Shown: positions 27,522-36,594 of the stretch, in pieces
Layout: every line of letters starts with the position of its first letter
How positions within the stretch are numbered: the first letter of the stretch is position 1
From: Burkholderia lata
GTDB lineage: Bacteria > Pseudomonadota > Gammaproteobacteria > Burkholderiales > Burkholderiaceae
DNA length: 64,000 bases
Reading direction: 5' to 3'
Assembly (NCBI RefSeq): GCF_902499335.1
Contig: NZ_CABVQK010000011.1
Coordinates: 234,649 to 298,648 of the forward strand
The notes under the pieces: model-generated
Databases searched by the model: none
Seen by the model: the letters and a program-made list of their open reading frames with translations, nothing else
Told to the model about the DNA's origin: nothing
Position numbers and translations under genes: made by a program

Positions 27522-29162
27522 TCACTTCGGCAGTGCCGGAATCATCCACGTCAGCACGTGCTGCTGCAGGAACACGAGCACGCCGAGCAGCAGCGTGAGG
27601 ATCACGCTGTGCCAGAACGTGCGCGCGAACACGACACCCTCCTGCCCTTTCAGGTCCGTCGTCGACACGCCCGTCGCGATGTTCTGCGGCGAGATCATCT
27701 TGCCCATCACGCCGCCCGACGAGTTGGTCGCGGCCATCAGCACCGGATCGAGGCCGAGCTGCCGCGCGGCGACGACCTGCAGGTTGCCGAACAGCGCGTT
27801 GCCCGACGTGTCGCTGCCGGACAGGAACACGGCGATCCAGCCGAGCGACGCGGACACCAGCGGGAACAGCGCGCCCGTCGACGCGACGCCGGTGCCGAGC
27901 GTGTAGCTGATCCCCGAGTAGTTCAGCAGGTACGCGAGCCCGACGATCATCATCACCGTGACGATCGCGATCCACGTCTGCCGCCAGGTCTTCGCCACGC
28001 ATTCGAAGAAATCGCCGACGCCGGTGCGCGTCAACGCGGCCGTGATGATCGCGGACAACAGGATTGCGGTGCCCGTGCCGAGCGGCTGGAAGTCCCAGAT
28101 CGCCGCATACGGCTTGTGGTACAGCGACACGAACACCGCGTTGTGCAGGCCCGGCCACTTGATCTTCACGTCGCCGATCGCCGCGATGTTCGCGTGCACC
28201 CATACGATCACGACCACCGACACGACGAGCCACGGCAGCCAGCCGCCGAAGCCCGCGCGCGCGGCGCCGGCCGTTGCCGGCACGCTGCGCGCGAGCGCGT
28301 ATTCCGGATCGGGCTGCGGCTTCCACAGCTGCAGGAAGCCGATCGTGACGATCAGCGACGTGAGCGACGACAGTACGTCGGTGAGCTGGTAGCCGAGGAA
28401 GTTCGACGTGACGAACTGCGCGATCGCGAAGCTGCCGCCCGACACGAGCAGCGCGGGCCACAGCTTCGAGATCGAGCGCAGCCCGCCGTATGCGCCGACC
28501 ACGTAGAACGGCAGCAGCAGCGCGAAGAACGGCAACTGGCGGCCGACCATCTGCGCGAGTGTCGCGGGCGGCAGCGACGTCACCGCGCCGAGCACGGTGA
28601 TCGGCACACCGAGCGCGCCGAACGCGACCGGCGCCGTGTTGAACAGCAGCGTATAGGTGAGCGCTTCGAGCGCGGGGAAGCCGAGCGCGATCAACAGTGC
28701 GCTCGTGATCGCGACCGGTGTGCCGAATCCCGAGATCCCTTCGAGCAGGCAGCCGAACGAGAACGCGACGACGAGCAGCACGAGGCGGCGATCGTCGGGC
28801 AGGTTGTCGAGCATCCACTGCCGGAACTGGTCGAAGCGGCCCGACTTCACCGCGATGTTGTACAGCAGCAGCGCGTTGAAGACGATCCACATCACCGGCA
28901 CGACCGCGAGCGCCATGCCCGCGCCGACCGCGTTGAACGCGAGCCCGGCCGGCATGCCCCATGCGCCGATCGCGACCGCGAGGCCCGCGACGAGCCCGGC
29001 GAGCGAGGCCTGCCACGCGGGGCGGCGCAACACGCCGAGCGCGATCAGCGCGACCGCGATCGGGATCGCGGCGACGATGAAGGACAGCAGCAGCGAGTTG
29101 GCGACCGGCGTCAACGGCTGTGCGAAGACGATGCCGGGCGGTAGGGCGTCGGTGGGGTTCAT
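27522..29162 (-). CDS. lldP: L-lactate permease
   Basis: A 546-residue LctP-family transporter with about 12-14 membrane spans that imports L-lactate (and probably glycolate) with protons. The family-typical segment LGWIAVFLSGSDTSGNALFGNLQ and FGCLLEGISGFGTPVAI are present. The start is the ATG at 29162 (MNPTDALPPGIVF) with GGAGAC upstream. It is a single gene: no lactate dehydrogenase genes adjoin it in the window. Confidence 0.93.
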   Translation of the reverse strand: MNPTDALPPGIVFAQPLTPVANSLLLSFIVAAIPIAVALIALGVLRRPAWQASLAGLVAGLAVAIGAWGMPAGLAFNAVGAGMALAVVPVMWIVFNALLLYNIAVKSGRFDQFRQWMLDNLPDDRRLVLLVVAFSFGCLLEGISGFGTPVAITSALLIALGFPALEALTYTLLFNTAPVAFGALGVPITVLGAVTSLPPATLAQMVGRQLPFFALLLPFYVVGAYGGLRSISKLWPALLVSGGSFAIAQFVTSNFLGYQLTDVLSSLTSLIVTIGFLQLWKPQPDPEYALARSVPATAGAARAGFGGWLPWLVVSVVVIVWVHANIAAIGDVKIKWPGLHNAVFVSLYHKPYAAIWDFQPLGTGTAILLSAIITAALTRTGVGDFFECVAKTWRQTWIAIVTVMMIVGLAYLLNYSGISYTLGTGVASTGALFPLVSASLGWIAVFLSGSDTSGNALFGNLQVVAARQLGLDPVLMAATNSSGGVMGKMISPQNIATGVSTTDLKGQEGVVFARTFWHSVILTLLLGVLVFLQQHVLTWMIPALPK

Positions 29163-29586
29163 CGTGTCTCCAAAGTCGCCCCGGGTCGGCGCTGCCGCGC
29201 CCTCCCGGATTCGGTACAAAGCGGTCGTTCTCCGGTCACGACAACGATCAGGCGCTTGCGCACGCAACGACGTCGCCCGGCCAACCGATCGGTCGCTTAA
29301 AAGAGGTTAGGAGGCGCGCGGCGCTTGTACAAGGGGGACAAGCCCGATGCGTGCCGACCCGATACGGACCAGCCGCCACACGCTGGCCGGCAGCGGGCAG
29401 GCCGCTGTCGCATTCGACAGGAAACCCGTCACGAGCGACTCACGCGTGCAATGTTGCACATGCGGCAAAGGTGCCTGACGGTGAGCGGGATGTTTCGATT
29501 GGCGTCCGAAGCCTAGACTGGTCGCATCGATTCCGCCCGCGCCTGCCACGGCAGGCACGGCACCGGAACCTCTGGGAGTGAACACG
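29163..29586. promoter_or_regulatory. Intergenic region between lldP and the DUF4148 gene
   Basis: There is no convincing gene in these 424 bp. A perfect palindrome CTTGTACAAG lies at 29324-29333. Its TTGTACAA core resembles FCD-type GntR sites such as those for lactate regulators, but no such regulator is encoded nearby. Confidence 0.3.
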
Positions 29587-29898
29587 ATGAAGACGATGAA
29601 ACAGGCGGCATGCGCATGCGTGCTGATCGGCGCGGCCTTCGCCGCTCACGCGCAGGCCGCATCGACGCTGACGCGCGCCGAGGTCCGCCAGGAACTCGTG
29701 GAGCTTCAGGCCGCCGGCTACCGGACGAGCCTCGCCAGCAGTCCCGACTTTCCGGAAACCATGCAGGCGATCATGCACCGTGCCGCGCAGGCACGCGGCG
29801 AGGACGCCGGCTACGGCAGCGAAGGCGGGGCAAACGTGGAATCGGGCAAGCCGGCGCTGCCGCACGCGATCGACCGCGGCACCTACGCGCATCACTGA
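29587..29898 (+). CDS. DUF4148 domain-containing exported protein
   Basis: A 103-residue small periplasmic protein with signal peptide MKTMKQAACACVLIGAAFAAHAQA and the DUF4148 motif LTRAEVRQELVELQAAGY. GGGAG at 29574-29578 has 8-bp spacing to the ATG at 29587. These proteins occur in many copies in Burkholderia genomes and their function is unknown. Confidence 0.8.
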   Translation: MKTMKQAACACVLIGAAFAAHAQAASTLTRAEVRQELVELQAAGYRTSLASSPDFPETMQAIMHRAAQARGEDAGYGSEGGANVESGKPALPHAIDRGTYAHH

Positions 29899-29904
29899 CG
29901 GCTG

Positions 29905-29940
29905 ATCGAACCGGATCGAGCCGGATCGAACCGGATCGAG
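29905..29940. repeat. Short tandem repeat, 10-bp unit
   Basis: ATCGARCCGG is repeated about 3.6 times (alternating GAA and GAG) directly after the DUF4148 stop codon. Confidence 0.7.
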
Positions 29941-29981
29941 CGCACAACGGTGCGACCCGACCGGCGACGGAGATACGCATC

Positions 29982-30009
29982 GTGCACCGCGCCGACCGAC
30001 GCGGTGCAC
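29982..30009. terminator. Perfect stem-loop downstream of gshA and the DUF4148 gene
   Basis: GTGCACCGCG / CGCGGTGCAC with an 8-nt loop lies between convergent genes. There is no T-run, so its role in termination is uncertain. Confidence 0.4.
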
Positions 30010-30020
30010 GTGCGCAAACA

Positions 30021-31634
30021 TCACACGCTGAAGCGGTTCAGCGTATAGGCGCGATAGGCCGCGACGAACGCGTCGAACGATCCGGCCTCCTTCGCTTCAA
30101 GCTCGGCCTGCTCGGCCAGCGATTTCGCGGCGAGCGCCTGCTCGGTGCGCAGCGTATCCGCCGACGGCGGATGTGCGCGGAAATGCGCGGCATGCGCTTC
30201 GCTCTGCGCCAGCGCGAACCCGAGGAACGACTGGCCGCGCTCGCGCATTGTGCGCAGCACGTGCGCCGACGGCGTGCGCTCCGGATCGGCGAGCTTCTCG
30301 CGTTGCGCGGCGATCGCGCGCACGTGCTCGTCGCCGCCGCGGATTTCGTCGAGACGACGGCCGATGGTTTCGATATCGGCCATCAGTTCGTCCGCCCATG
30401 CCTGCAGCGTGACCGGCTCACCGTCGCGCTGCAGCGTGAGCCCCGGCTTGCGCCCTTCCATCGTCACGCTGCCGAAGTTCGCGTTCGCTTCCTTGTACGC
30501 GGGGCAGTCGAGCGCCGGGCTCTCGTCGAGCGCGCACGCGAGCAGGAACGCGTCGATGAAGCGCGCGGTTTCCAGTGCGATACCGGTCGGCTCGAACGGA
30601 TCGATGTCGAGACAGCGCACCTCGATGTACTGCACGCCGCGCGATGCGAGCGCATGCAGCGGCCGCTCGCCCGAATACGTGACGCGCTTCGGCCGGATCG
30701 TCGAGTAGAACTCGTTCTCGATCTGCAGCACGTTCGTGTTGATCTGGATCCACTCGCCGTCGCGATGCGTGCCGATCGCCTCGTAGGCCGGATACGGCTC
30801 GCTCACGGCCTTCGACAGCGCGTCGAGATAGCCGGGCAGCGTGTTGTAGTCGACGTGCAGCGCGGCCTGGGCGGTCGTGTTCGAGTAGCCGAGATCGCTC
30901 ATCCGCAGGCTCGTCGCATACGGCAAGTACAGCGTATCGGCATCGAACGTGTCGAGCTTGTGCGGCTTGCCGCGCAGGAACTTCGTGTCGAGCGCCGGCG
31001 ACGCGCCGAACAGGTACATCAGCAGCCAGCTGCGGCGGCGGAAGTTGCGGATCTGCGCGAGATAGCGTTCCGACTGGTAATCGACGAGCGTGGCCGTCGA
31101 GCCCTCTTCCGCATGCAGGCGCCGCCACACTTCCTCGTGCAGCGAGTAGTTGTAGTGGATGCCGGCGATGCACTGCATCGTGCGGCCGTAGCGATACGCG
31201 AGGCCGCGCCGGTACACCGTCTTCAGGCGGCCGATGTTCGACGTGCCGTAGTCGGCGATCGGAATCTGGTCATCGGCCGGCAGCAGGCCGGGCATCGAGT
31301 CGTTCCACAGCATCTCGTCGCCGAGCGACGCATACACGTAGCGATGCAGATCGTCGAGACGTTCGAGCGTGATCGCGGCGTCGCCTTCCGCGGGCGTGAT
31401 CAACTCGATCAGCGCTTCGGAATAGTCGGTCGTCAGCGACGGATGCGTGAGCGCCGAACCGAGCGCGCGCGGATGCGGCGTGAACGCGATCATCCCGTCG
31501 CGCGTCACGCGCAGGCTTTCCTTTTCGATGCCGCGCAGGCCGTCGGGCAGATGCTGCCGCGTCGGGCCCGAGCTCAGTGCTTCGAGGCGATTCAGCAGCA
31601 GTTCGGACTGGCGGTGAGTCATGGTGTTCGACAT
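30021..31634 (-). CDS. gshA: Glutamate--cysteine ligase
   Basis: A 537-residue type I (E. coli-like) gamma-glutamylcysteine synthetase, the first and rate-limiting step of glutathione synthesis. Family markers are GIEKESLRV near the N-terminus, LTTDYSEALIELITP, the catalytic-core segment QCIAGIHYNYSL and the late motif YIEVRCLDIDPFEPTGI. Length matches the family (about 518 in E. coli). The start MSNTMTHRQ is used; MTHRQ, four codons in, is an alternative. It is monocistronic. Confidence 0.95.
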   Translation of the reverse strand: MSNTMTHRQSELLLNRLEALSSGPTRQHLPDGLRGIEKESLRVTRDGMIAFTPHPRALGSALTHPSLTTDYSEALIELITPAEGDAAITLERLDDLHRYVYASLGDEMLWNDSMPGLLPADDQIPIADYGTSNIGRLKTVYRRGLAYRYGRTMQCIAGIHYNYSLHEEVWRRLHAEEGSTATLVDYQSERYLAQIRNFRRRSWLLMYLFGASPALDTKFLRGKPHKLDTFDADTLYLPYATSLRMSDLGYSNTTAQAALHVDYNTLPGYLDALSKAVSEPYPAYEAIGTHRDGEWIQINTNVLQIENEFYSTIRPKRVTYSGERPLHALASRGVQYIEVRCLDIDPFEPTGIALETARFIDAFLLACALDESPALDCPAYKEANANFGSVTMEGRKPGLTLQRDGEPVTLQAWADELMADIETIGRRLDEIRGGDEHVRAIAAQREKLADPERTPSAHVLRTMRERGQSFLGFALAQSEAHAAHFRAHPPSADTLRTEQALAAKSLAEQAELEAKEAGSFDAFVAAYRAYTLNRFSV

Positions 31635-32098
31635 GGAGACGCAAGTGCGTGACGGCCGCGCGCAGAACGCCGCGCGCGGCCGGCTGGATTGTTGGTCGCT
31701 TCGTTGGTAGCGGGCACTTTAACATCTCGCCGAAACACGCGCTTGAGGTGGCTCCGGGCATGGTGCGCGGGCCGGAGCGGGCCGCCGGACGGGCCGGTCG
31801 CGGCGGTCGCCGCATCTGCCACCGGTTCCAGGCGGCGGCGACGAGCACGCCGGTTACGCGAATTCGTCCGACGGAACGTGACGCGCGAACGGGTGGCGGC
31901 AGGTGCAACCATGCCGCCGAACAGAGCGCGGAAAGAGGGGTAAGCGGGCATTGTCCGCCCGGCATCCTGCGGGCGACGGATGCGCGGAATTGCCGTGACG
32001 GCCAGTGTCAGGCGGATAGCCTGAGCGTGTCGCCACGACCCGCGCAACGGGTTGCATCGCGGCCGCGTCAGGTCGCACCCGGCCGCGAGCCTCGGCGA
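31635..32098. other. 464-bp gap upstream of gshA
   Basis: High GC throughout, with no frame showing family features, no tRNA and no clear terminator. It presumably contains the gshA promoter and the 3' end of the alkA transcript. I see nothing else in it. Confidence 0.4.
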
Positions 32099-33058
32099 TC
32101 ACCCGCCGCGCGCGCCGCCCGCCCGGTCGGCCACTTCGTTCCACAAATGCAGCGCCGCGTACGCGCGCCACGGCCGCCAGCCTTCAGTGCGGTGCTTCTG
32201 GGTCGCGAGCCGGTCGAGCGCCGGATCGCGCGCGGCGATCGACTGCATCAGCACGAGGTCGGAGGCCGGCCATGCGTCCGGATCGCGCCATGCGCGCATC
32301 GCGATGTATTCGACGGTCCACGGGCCGATGCCGGGCAGATCGAGCCACGCGCTGCGCAGCGTCGCGAGATCGGCGTGCTCGCGATCGACCGGCACGTCGC
32401 CGGCCGCCACCGCGCGTGCCACGCCGGTCAGTGCCGCCACCCGCTTGCCGGGCATCCCGATCTTGTCGAGATCGCAGGCGGCCAGCGCGTCGGGCGTCGG
32501 GAAACGCCACGCGGGCATGCCGTCGTCTTCATGAACCACACGCTCGCCGGCGCGTTCGACGAGCCGGCCGACGATCGTCGTCGCGGCCTTCACGCTCACC
32601 TGCTGGCCGACGATCGCGCGCACGGCCAGCTCGAACCCCGACCATGCGCCCGGCACGCGCAGCCCCGGCGCGGCCTCGATGAGCGGCGCGAACCACGGAT
32701 CGCGCGCCAGCCCGCTGCCGATGGCGGCCGGATCGGCGCCGACGTCGAACATCGTCGCGACGCGCGCGGCGAACGCATCATCGACATGACGCGCAACCGC
32801 GCCTTCGACCGTCGCAACCAGGCAATGCTTGCGCGGATGTTTCGCGACCGTGAGCCGGCCGGCGTCGCCGTGCAGGTCGACGATGCGGCGGTACACGCCG
32901 TCCGCCACCTGCTCGACGCCCGGAATCGCGCGCCCGCTGAAGAAGCGCAGCACGCGCGCCCAGTCGTAAGGCGCATTGAAGCGCAGCTCCATTTGCGCGG
33001 ACGGCGGCACCTGGCCGCCGTTCACGATGGACGTAATCGTTGTTTTTGCGATGCTCAA
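32099..33058 (-). CDS. alkA: DNA-3-methyladenine glycosylase II
   Basis: A monofunctional alkylbase glycosylase of the HhH-GPD fold. It removes 3-methyladenine and other alkylated bases. The HhH motif is LPGIGPWTVEYIAMRA and the catalytic Asp is D267 in AWPASDLVL. The TTG at 33058 is preferred: GGAGGG lies 9 bp upstream and the start overlaps the ada stop (TTGA). The first ATG inside the frame (32992, MELRFNAPYDW) aligns with the E. coli start and is the alternative. Forms an ada-alkA adaptive-response operon. Confidence 0.9.
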   Translation of the reverse strand: MSIAKTTITSIVNGGQVPPSAQMELRFNAPYDWARVLRFFSGRAIPGVEQVADGVYRRIVDLHGDAGRLTVAKHPRKHCLVATVEGAVARHVDDAFAARVATMFDVGADPAAIGSGLARDPWFAPLIEAAPGLRVPGAWSGFELAVRAIVGQQVSVKAATTIVGRLVERAGERVVHEDDGMPAWRFPTPDALAACDLDKIGMPGKRVAALTGVARAVAAGDVPVDREHADLATLRSAWLDLPGIGPWTVEYIAMRAWRDPDAWPASDLVLMQSIAARDPALDRLATQKHRTEGWRPWRAYAALHLWNEVADRAGGARGG

Positions 33059-34146
33059 ACTGCGCTGCCCTCCGCAACGGATTCGGTTTCATCGTCATGC
33101 ACATGCCGCGCCTCGGACGCGAGCAGCGTCGCCTTGCGGCGCACGCCCCAACGATACCCGGAAAGCGCGCCGCCCTTCTGTACGACGCGATGGCACGGGA
33201 TGGCGAGCGCGACCGGGTTCGACGCGCACGCGGATGCGACGGCGCGCACCGCACGCGGGGAGCCCAGCGCCTCGGCGATCTCCGAGTAGCTGCGCGTTTC
33301 GCCGTACGGAATATGCGTCAGCGCTTCCCATACGCGCTGCTGGAATGCGGTCGGCGCGATGTCGAGCGGCAGGTCGAATGCGTGCCGCGTGCCGTCCAGG
33401 TACGCGCGGATCTGCGCGACGAACGGCGCGAGCCGTGCCGACGCTTCGACCAGCTCGGCGCGCGCGAACGCGTCCTTCAGCTCGCCGACGAGCGCGGCCG
33501 GTTCGTCGCCGAACGCGATCCGGCAGATGCCCTGTTCGGTCGCGGCGACGAGCACCGTGCCGAGCGACGTCGATGCGGTCGCAAAATCGATCCGGAGACC
33601 CGCACCCTGGCGGCGGAACGCCGACGGCGCCATCCCAAGCTCGCGCGGCACCGACGCATAGAGGCGCGACGGCGAGTTGAAGCCCGCGTCGACGGCCGCC
33701 TGCGTGACCGGCTGCCCGCTTTGCAGCGCCTGCCGCAGCGCAGCGCCGCGCTGCGCGGCTTGGTACTGCCGCGGCGACACGCCGACCACGCGCTTGAAGA
33801 GCCGCTGAAGGTGAAACGGGCTCACGTGCACGGCATCGCTCAGTTGCTGCAGCGTGAGCCGCTCGGCGTGCGCGTCGAGCACCGCGCATGCGCGGTTGAC
33901 GATCTCGAGTTCGCGCGGCAGCCCTTCCGGCTGGCAACGCTTGCAGGGCCGGAAGCCGGCTGCACGCGCGGTGGCCGTATCGGCAAAGAAGGACACATTC
34001 TCGCGGCGCGGCAGCCGCGACGCGCAGGTCGGGCGGCAGAACACGCCGGTCGTGCTCACGGCATAGAAGAACGCGCCGTCCGCATGCGGATCGCGCTCGG
34101 TGACGGCGCCCCAGCGGGCATCATCGGTCGGATAGGCGGTTTTCAT
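33055..34146 (-). CDS. ada: Bifunctional Ada: methylphosphotriester/O6-methylguanine-DNA methyltransferase and activator
   Basis: A 363-residue Ada protein with the complete domain set. The N-terminal zinc domain has C37 and C41 in GVFCRPTCASR and the second pair in FRPCKRCQPE. The AraC-type HTH covers about 85-180 (LTLQQLSDAVHVSPFHLQRLFKR). The C-terminal methyltransferase has the acceptor C318 in IPCHRVV. Methylation of the N-terminal Cys converts the protein into an activator of its own operon. The ATG at 34146 has GAGG upstream; a longer frame to 34254 lacks similarity. Confidence 0.95.
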   Translation of the reverse strand: MKTAYPTDDARWGAVTERDPHADGAFFYAVSTTGVFCRPTCASRLPRRENVSFFADTATARAAGFRPCKRCQPEGLPRELEIVNRACAVLDAHAERLTLQQLSDAVHVSPFHLQRLFKRVVGVSPRQYQAAQRGAALRQALQSGQPVTQAAVDAGFNSPSRLYASVPRELGMAPSAFRRQGAGLRIDFATASTSLGTVLVAATEQGICRIAFGDEPAALVGELKDAFARAELVEASARLAPFVAQIRAYLDGTRHAFDLPLDIAPTAFQQRVWEALTHIPYGETRSYSEIAEALGSPRAVRAVASACASNPVALAIPCHRVVQKGGALSGYRWGVRRKATLLASEARHVHDDETESVAEGSAV

Positions 34147-34386
34147 CTGAACCTCGCACTCTCTAGTGTAGATGGTGCCTACTCTAGACATCGGCACATG
34201 CCGTCGCGCCCTGAATCTTGCTCTGTGATTCGCCCTAGAAAATCGGGGGCGCATCGATTAGGAATAAATCCGACAAAACGCGCGCGCCGGCTGCTCCAGC
34301 GCGGTTTTCGTCATCGTCCCGTCACCATTTTGCTGCACTGCGGATGCGACAAATCGCCGTCCTGACGTTTTTTTGCATTCGGAATA

Positions 34387-34415
34387 TTGCGTCGCACCAT
34401 CGCCGTGTGTATAGT
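34387..34415 (+). promoter_or_regulatory. Predicted promoter of the candidate small RNA
   Basis: TTGCGT at 34387-34392, 17 bp, then TATAGT at 34410-34415 (5 of 6 to the consensus -10). Initiation would fall near 34421-34423. Confidence 0.5.
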
Positions 34416-34421
34416 TGGAAC

Positions 34422-34488
34422 TGTCTCCTCCATGTCTCCTCCTGATATGGATTAAGCCCGTTCCGCTCTGCGTGAACGGGCTTTTTTT
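34422..34488 (+). ncRNA. Candidate small RNA with two tandem anti-Shine-Dalgarno motifs
   Basis: A predicted transcript of about 67 nt between a promoter and an intrinsic terminator. Its 5' part carries TGTCTCCTCC twice (34422-34431 and 34433-34442), an 11-nt period, each with the CUCCUCC complement of a Shine-Dalgarno sequence. The remainder is a short linker and the terminator hairpin. The layout resembles the single-stranded CCUCC-type trans-acting sRNAs known in other proteobacteria. No protein frame fits. Confidence 0.5.
34454..34488 (+). terminator. Rho-independent terminator
   Basis: Stem AAGCCCGTTC / GAACGGGCTT with loop CGCTCTGCGT, then a run of T to 34488. No protein gene lies upstream on this strand, which supports a small RNA. 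Confidence 0.92.
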
Positions 34489-34577
34489 CGTCCGTCGATT
34501 GTGCCGCGTTCCGGCCGGCGGCGCAGGCACGATGCGTCTACACTCGATGCTCGTGGATTGCGAAGGAGAGCCTGCCC

Positions 34578-34991
34578 ATGAAACCGACCATCCGCGCGAT
34601 CGATCACATCGTGCTGCGCGTGACCGACATGGCCGCGATGACGCGCTTTTACTGCGACGCCGTCGGCTGCCATGTGGAGAAGGAACAGCCCGATCTGGGC
34701 CTCGTGCAGTTGCGCGCCGGCGACGCGCTGATCGACCTGTTGTCGGTCGGCGGCCCGATCGACCGCCCCGACAGCGGCCCGCCCGGCACGGGACGCAATC
34801 TCGATCACCTGTGCCTGCGCGTCGAGCCGTTCGATCCCGACGCCTTGACTGCCCATTTCGCCGCGCATGGCGCACGGCCGGGCGCGCCCGCGGAACGCTA
34901 CGGCGCCGGCGGCTATGGGCCGTCGATCTACCTGTTCGACCCGGAAGGCAACATGCTCGAATTCAAGGGGCCGCCGGCCGCGATCGGCTGA
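34578..34991 (+). CDS. VOC family (glyoxalase/bleomycin-resistance-like) protein
   Basis: A 137-residue vicinal-oxygen-chelate protein with two beta-alpha-beta3 modules. Likely metal ligands are the His in AIDHIVLRVTDM, the His in NLDHLCLRVEPF and the Glu in GNMLEFKGPP. GGAG lies 8 bp upstream of the start. Substrate unknown. Confidence 0.88.
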   Translation: MKPTIRAIDHIVLRVTDMAAMTRFYCDAVGCHVEKEQPDLGLVQLRAGDALIDLLSVGGPIDRPDSGPPGTGRNLDHLCLRVEPFDPDALTAHFAAHGARPGAPAERYGAGGYGPSIYLFDPEGNMLEFKGPPAAIG

Positions 34992-35015
34992 ACGCGGCGG
35001 CCGTCGCGCGGGCCG

Positions 35016-35570
35016 TCACGCGTCCGCGCGCGCCTTCAGCACCGACCATTCGACCGCTACCGGATCGTGGTCGGCGCTCGAGATCCACGCGGTGCCGTCC
35101 TGCACCGTGCACTGCAGGCGCATCGTGCGCTCCGCGAGTTTCCCGAGCGCGGCAGCGACGCCGTCGTTCAGCGACAGCACCTGCACGTTGCGCAGCCGCT
35201 CGACCTTGCTGCGCACGCCCTGCCACCAGATATCCGACGTCTTGCCGCCGTATGCGATCACCGTGACCTGCCCGGCGCGGCCGGACGCCTTCGAGATGCG
35301 CCGCTCGTCGGGCTGGCCGGCTTCGATCCAGACGTCGATCGCGCCCGTCAGGTCCTTCTGCCACAGATCGGGCTCGTCGACGTCCGACAGCCCCTTGCAG
35401 AATTCGAGCCGCTCGTGCGCAAACAGCGCGAATGCGACGATGCGCACCATCATCCGGTCGTCGGTTTCCGACGGATGGCGCGCCACCGTCAGCGCGTGAT
35501 CGGCGTAGTAATGCCGATCCATGTCGGCGATTTGCAGTTCGGCTTTGTAGATCGTGGATTTCAGCGCCAT
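35016..35570 (-). CDS. YaeQ family protein
   Basis: 184 residues matching YaeQ in length and sequence (MALKSTIYKAELQIADMDRHYY, ARHPSETDDRMMVRIVAFA, DLWQKDLTGAIDVWIEAGQPD). The YaeQ fold is related to PD-(D/E)XK nucleases. Its biochemical role is not settled. Monocistronic. Confidence 0.9.
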   Translation of the reverse strand: MALKSTIYKAELQIADMDRHYYADHALTVARHPSETDDRMMVRIVAFALFAHERLEFCKGLSDVDEPDLWQKDLTGAIDVWIEAGQPDERRISKASGRAGQVTVIAYGGKTSDIWWQGVRSKVERLRNVQVLSLNDGVAAALGKLAERTMRLQCTVQDGTAWISSADHDPVAVEWSVLKARADA

Positions 35571-35664
35571 GCGGATGCGGCCCGGGCGGGCATTCGGTTC
35601 GGTCGGGCCGTGATGATACCGAATGCGCGCCGTCCGGCGCGTGTCACACGCGTTTCACAGCGCA

Positions 35665-35688
35665 ACGGCCCGGCATGAGCCGGGCCGT
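35665..35688. terminator. GC-rich stem-loop
   Basis: Perfect stem ACGGCCCGGC / GCCGGGCCGT with loop ATGA between the small exported gene (-) and yaeQ (-). There is no T-run. It may end the leftward transcript from 35760-36107. Confidence 0.4.
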
Positions 35689-35759
35689 GTTCGGTTCGCG
35701 CCGCCGGCTCATCGGGCCGGCGCGCTCGCGCGTCGTGCGACTGCGCGGTGAATGGACGG

Positions 35760-36107
35760 TTATTGCTTGACGAAGCGCGAATCGGTCCAGAGACCCTGCT
35801 GGTCGCTGTTGTCGGCGCTGACGAACTGCACGTCACCCTGGTCGACCGACACCACGCGGAAGCGCTGGCCTTCCGGCACCGACAGGCAACGGAAGTCGTC
35901 GAAGTATTGCTGCTTCGCCTGCGACTTGCCGTCACGCTCGTGACTCAGTACGGAGTCCAGATTGTCTTTCGACAGGCAGCCCCATGCGTTCTTCGTCAAC
36001 TGGATTTCCTGCGTCGGCTTGACGGCCGAATCGCCGCCGGCCTGGGCAATCGACACCGCGCAAAATGCGCCGACGAGGGCAAAAAGGATACCGGTACGCT
36101 TCATCAT
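35760..36107 (-). CDS. Small exported protein of unknown function
   Basis: 115 residues with a signal peptide MMKRTGILFALVGAFCAVSIAQA. The mature part contains two cysteines (WGCLSKDNL and FRCLSVPEG) that could pair in the periplasm, and ends DQQGLWTDSRFVKQ. No family is recognised. Either of the two first ATGs (36107, 36104) could be the start. Confidence 0.72.
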   Translation of the reverse strand: MMKRTGILFALVGAFCAVSIAQAGGDSAVKPTQEIQLTKNAWGCLSKDNLDSVLSHERDGKSQAKQQYFDDFRCLSVPEGQRFRVVSVDQGDVQFVSADNSDQQGLWTDSRFVKQ

Positions 36108-36594
36108 GTTCTGTCTCCAGGCTTGCGGGCACCAGGCTTGGGTTAGCTATGTGCTTAAAGGTGATCGTCAACCCACATTTTTCACTTTAGAAGACCGGCA
36201 AGCGATAGCAAGCACATTTGTTGTGCGACCGCAATAGCGGCGGATTGTCGCACCCCGTGCGCAGCCCGTTTTTCGCACCATGCGCAGGCGGGACAACGCG
36301 CGCCTCCCGTCAGACAGGCCCGCACCGCCGGGCGGAGAGCGTTGCGCAGCAAGACTTTCAGCAAAGTTACAATGCGGCGATTGAACGGTTTGGATAATCC
36401 ATTTCGCTATCCGGATCATTTTGATGCGCCGCACATAAAGTCATCCGAAACGATTCGACTTTACCGCAACGCGGAATCGCATTTACCTGATACAAGAAAA
36501 ATGCCAGGTATAAGCGAATCCGTATTTATCCGTACTTCTCCGCATGCATTCAGCGCCGCGGAAGCCCCACCGCAAGCGCCTTTCGTCAGCGTGT
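36108..36594. other. 487-bp AT-richer gap between the small exported gene and speG
   Basis: No supported gene on either strand. Several short inverted repeats are visible (for example TACCTG / CAGGTA at 36484-36510). It contains the promoter of the leftward gene at 36107 and the 3' flank of speG. Confidence 0.35.

Noticed and set aside
29324..29333. CTTGTACAAG as a lactate-regulator operator for lldP
   Set aside because: The palindrome is only 10 bp, lies about 160 bp from the lldP start, and no matching regulator is encoded nearby. Kept only as a note.
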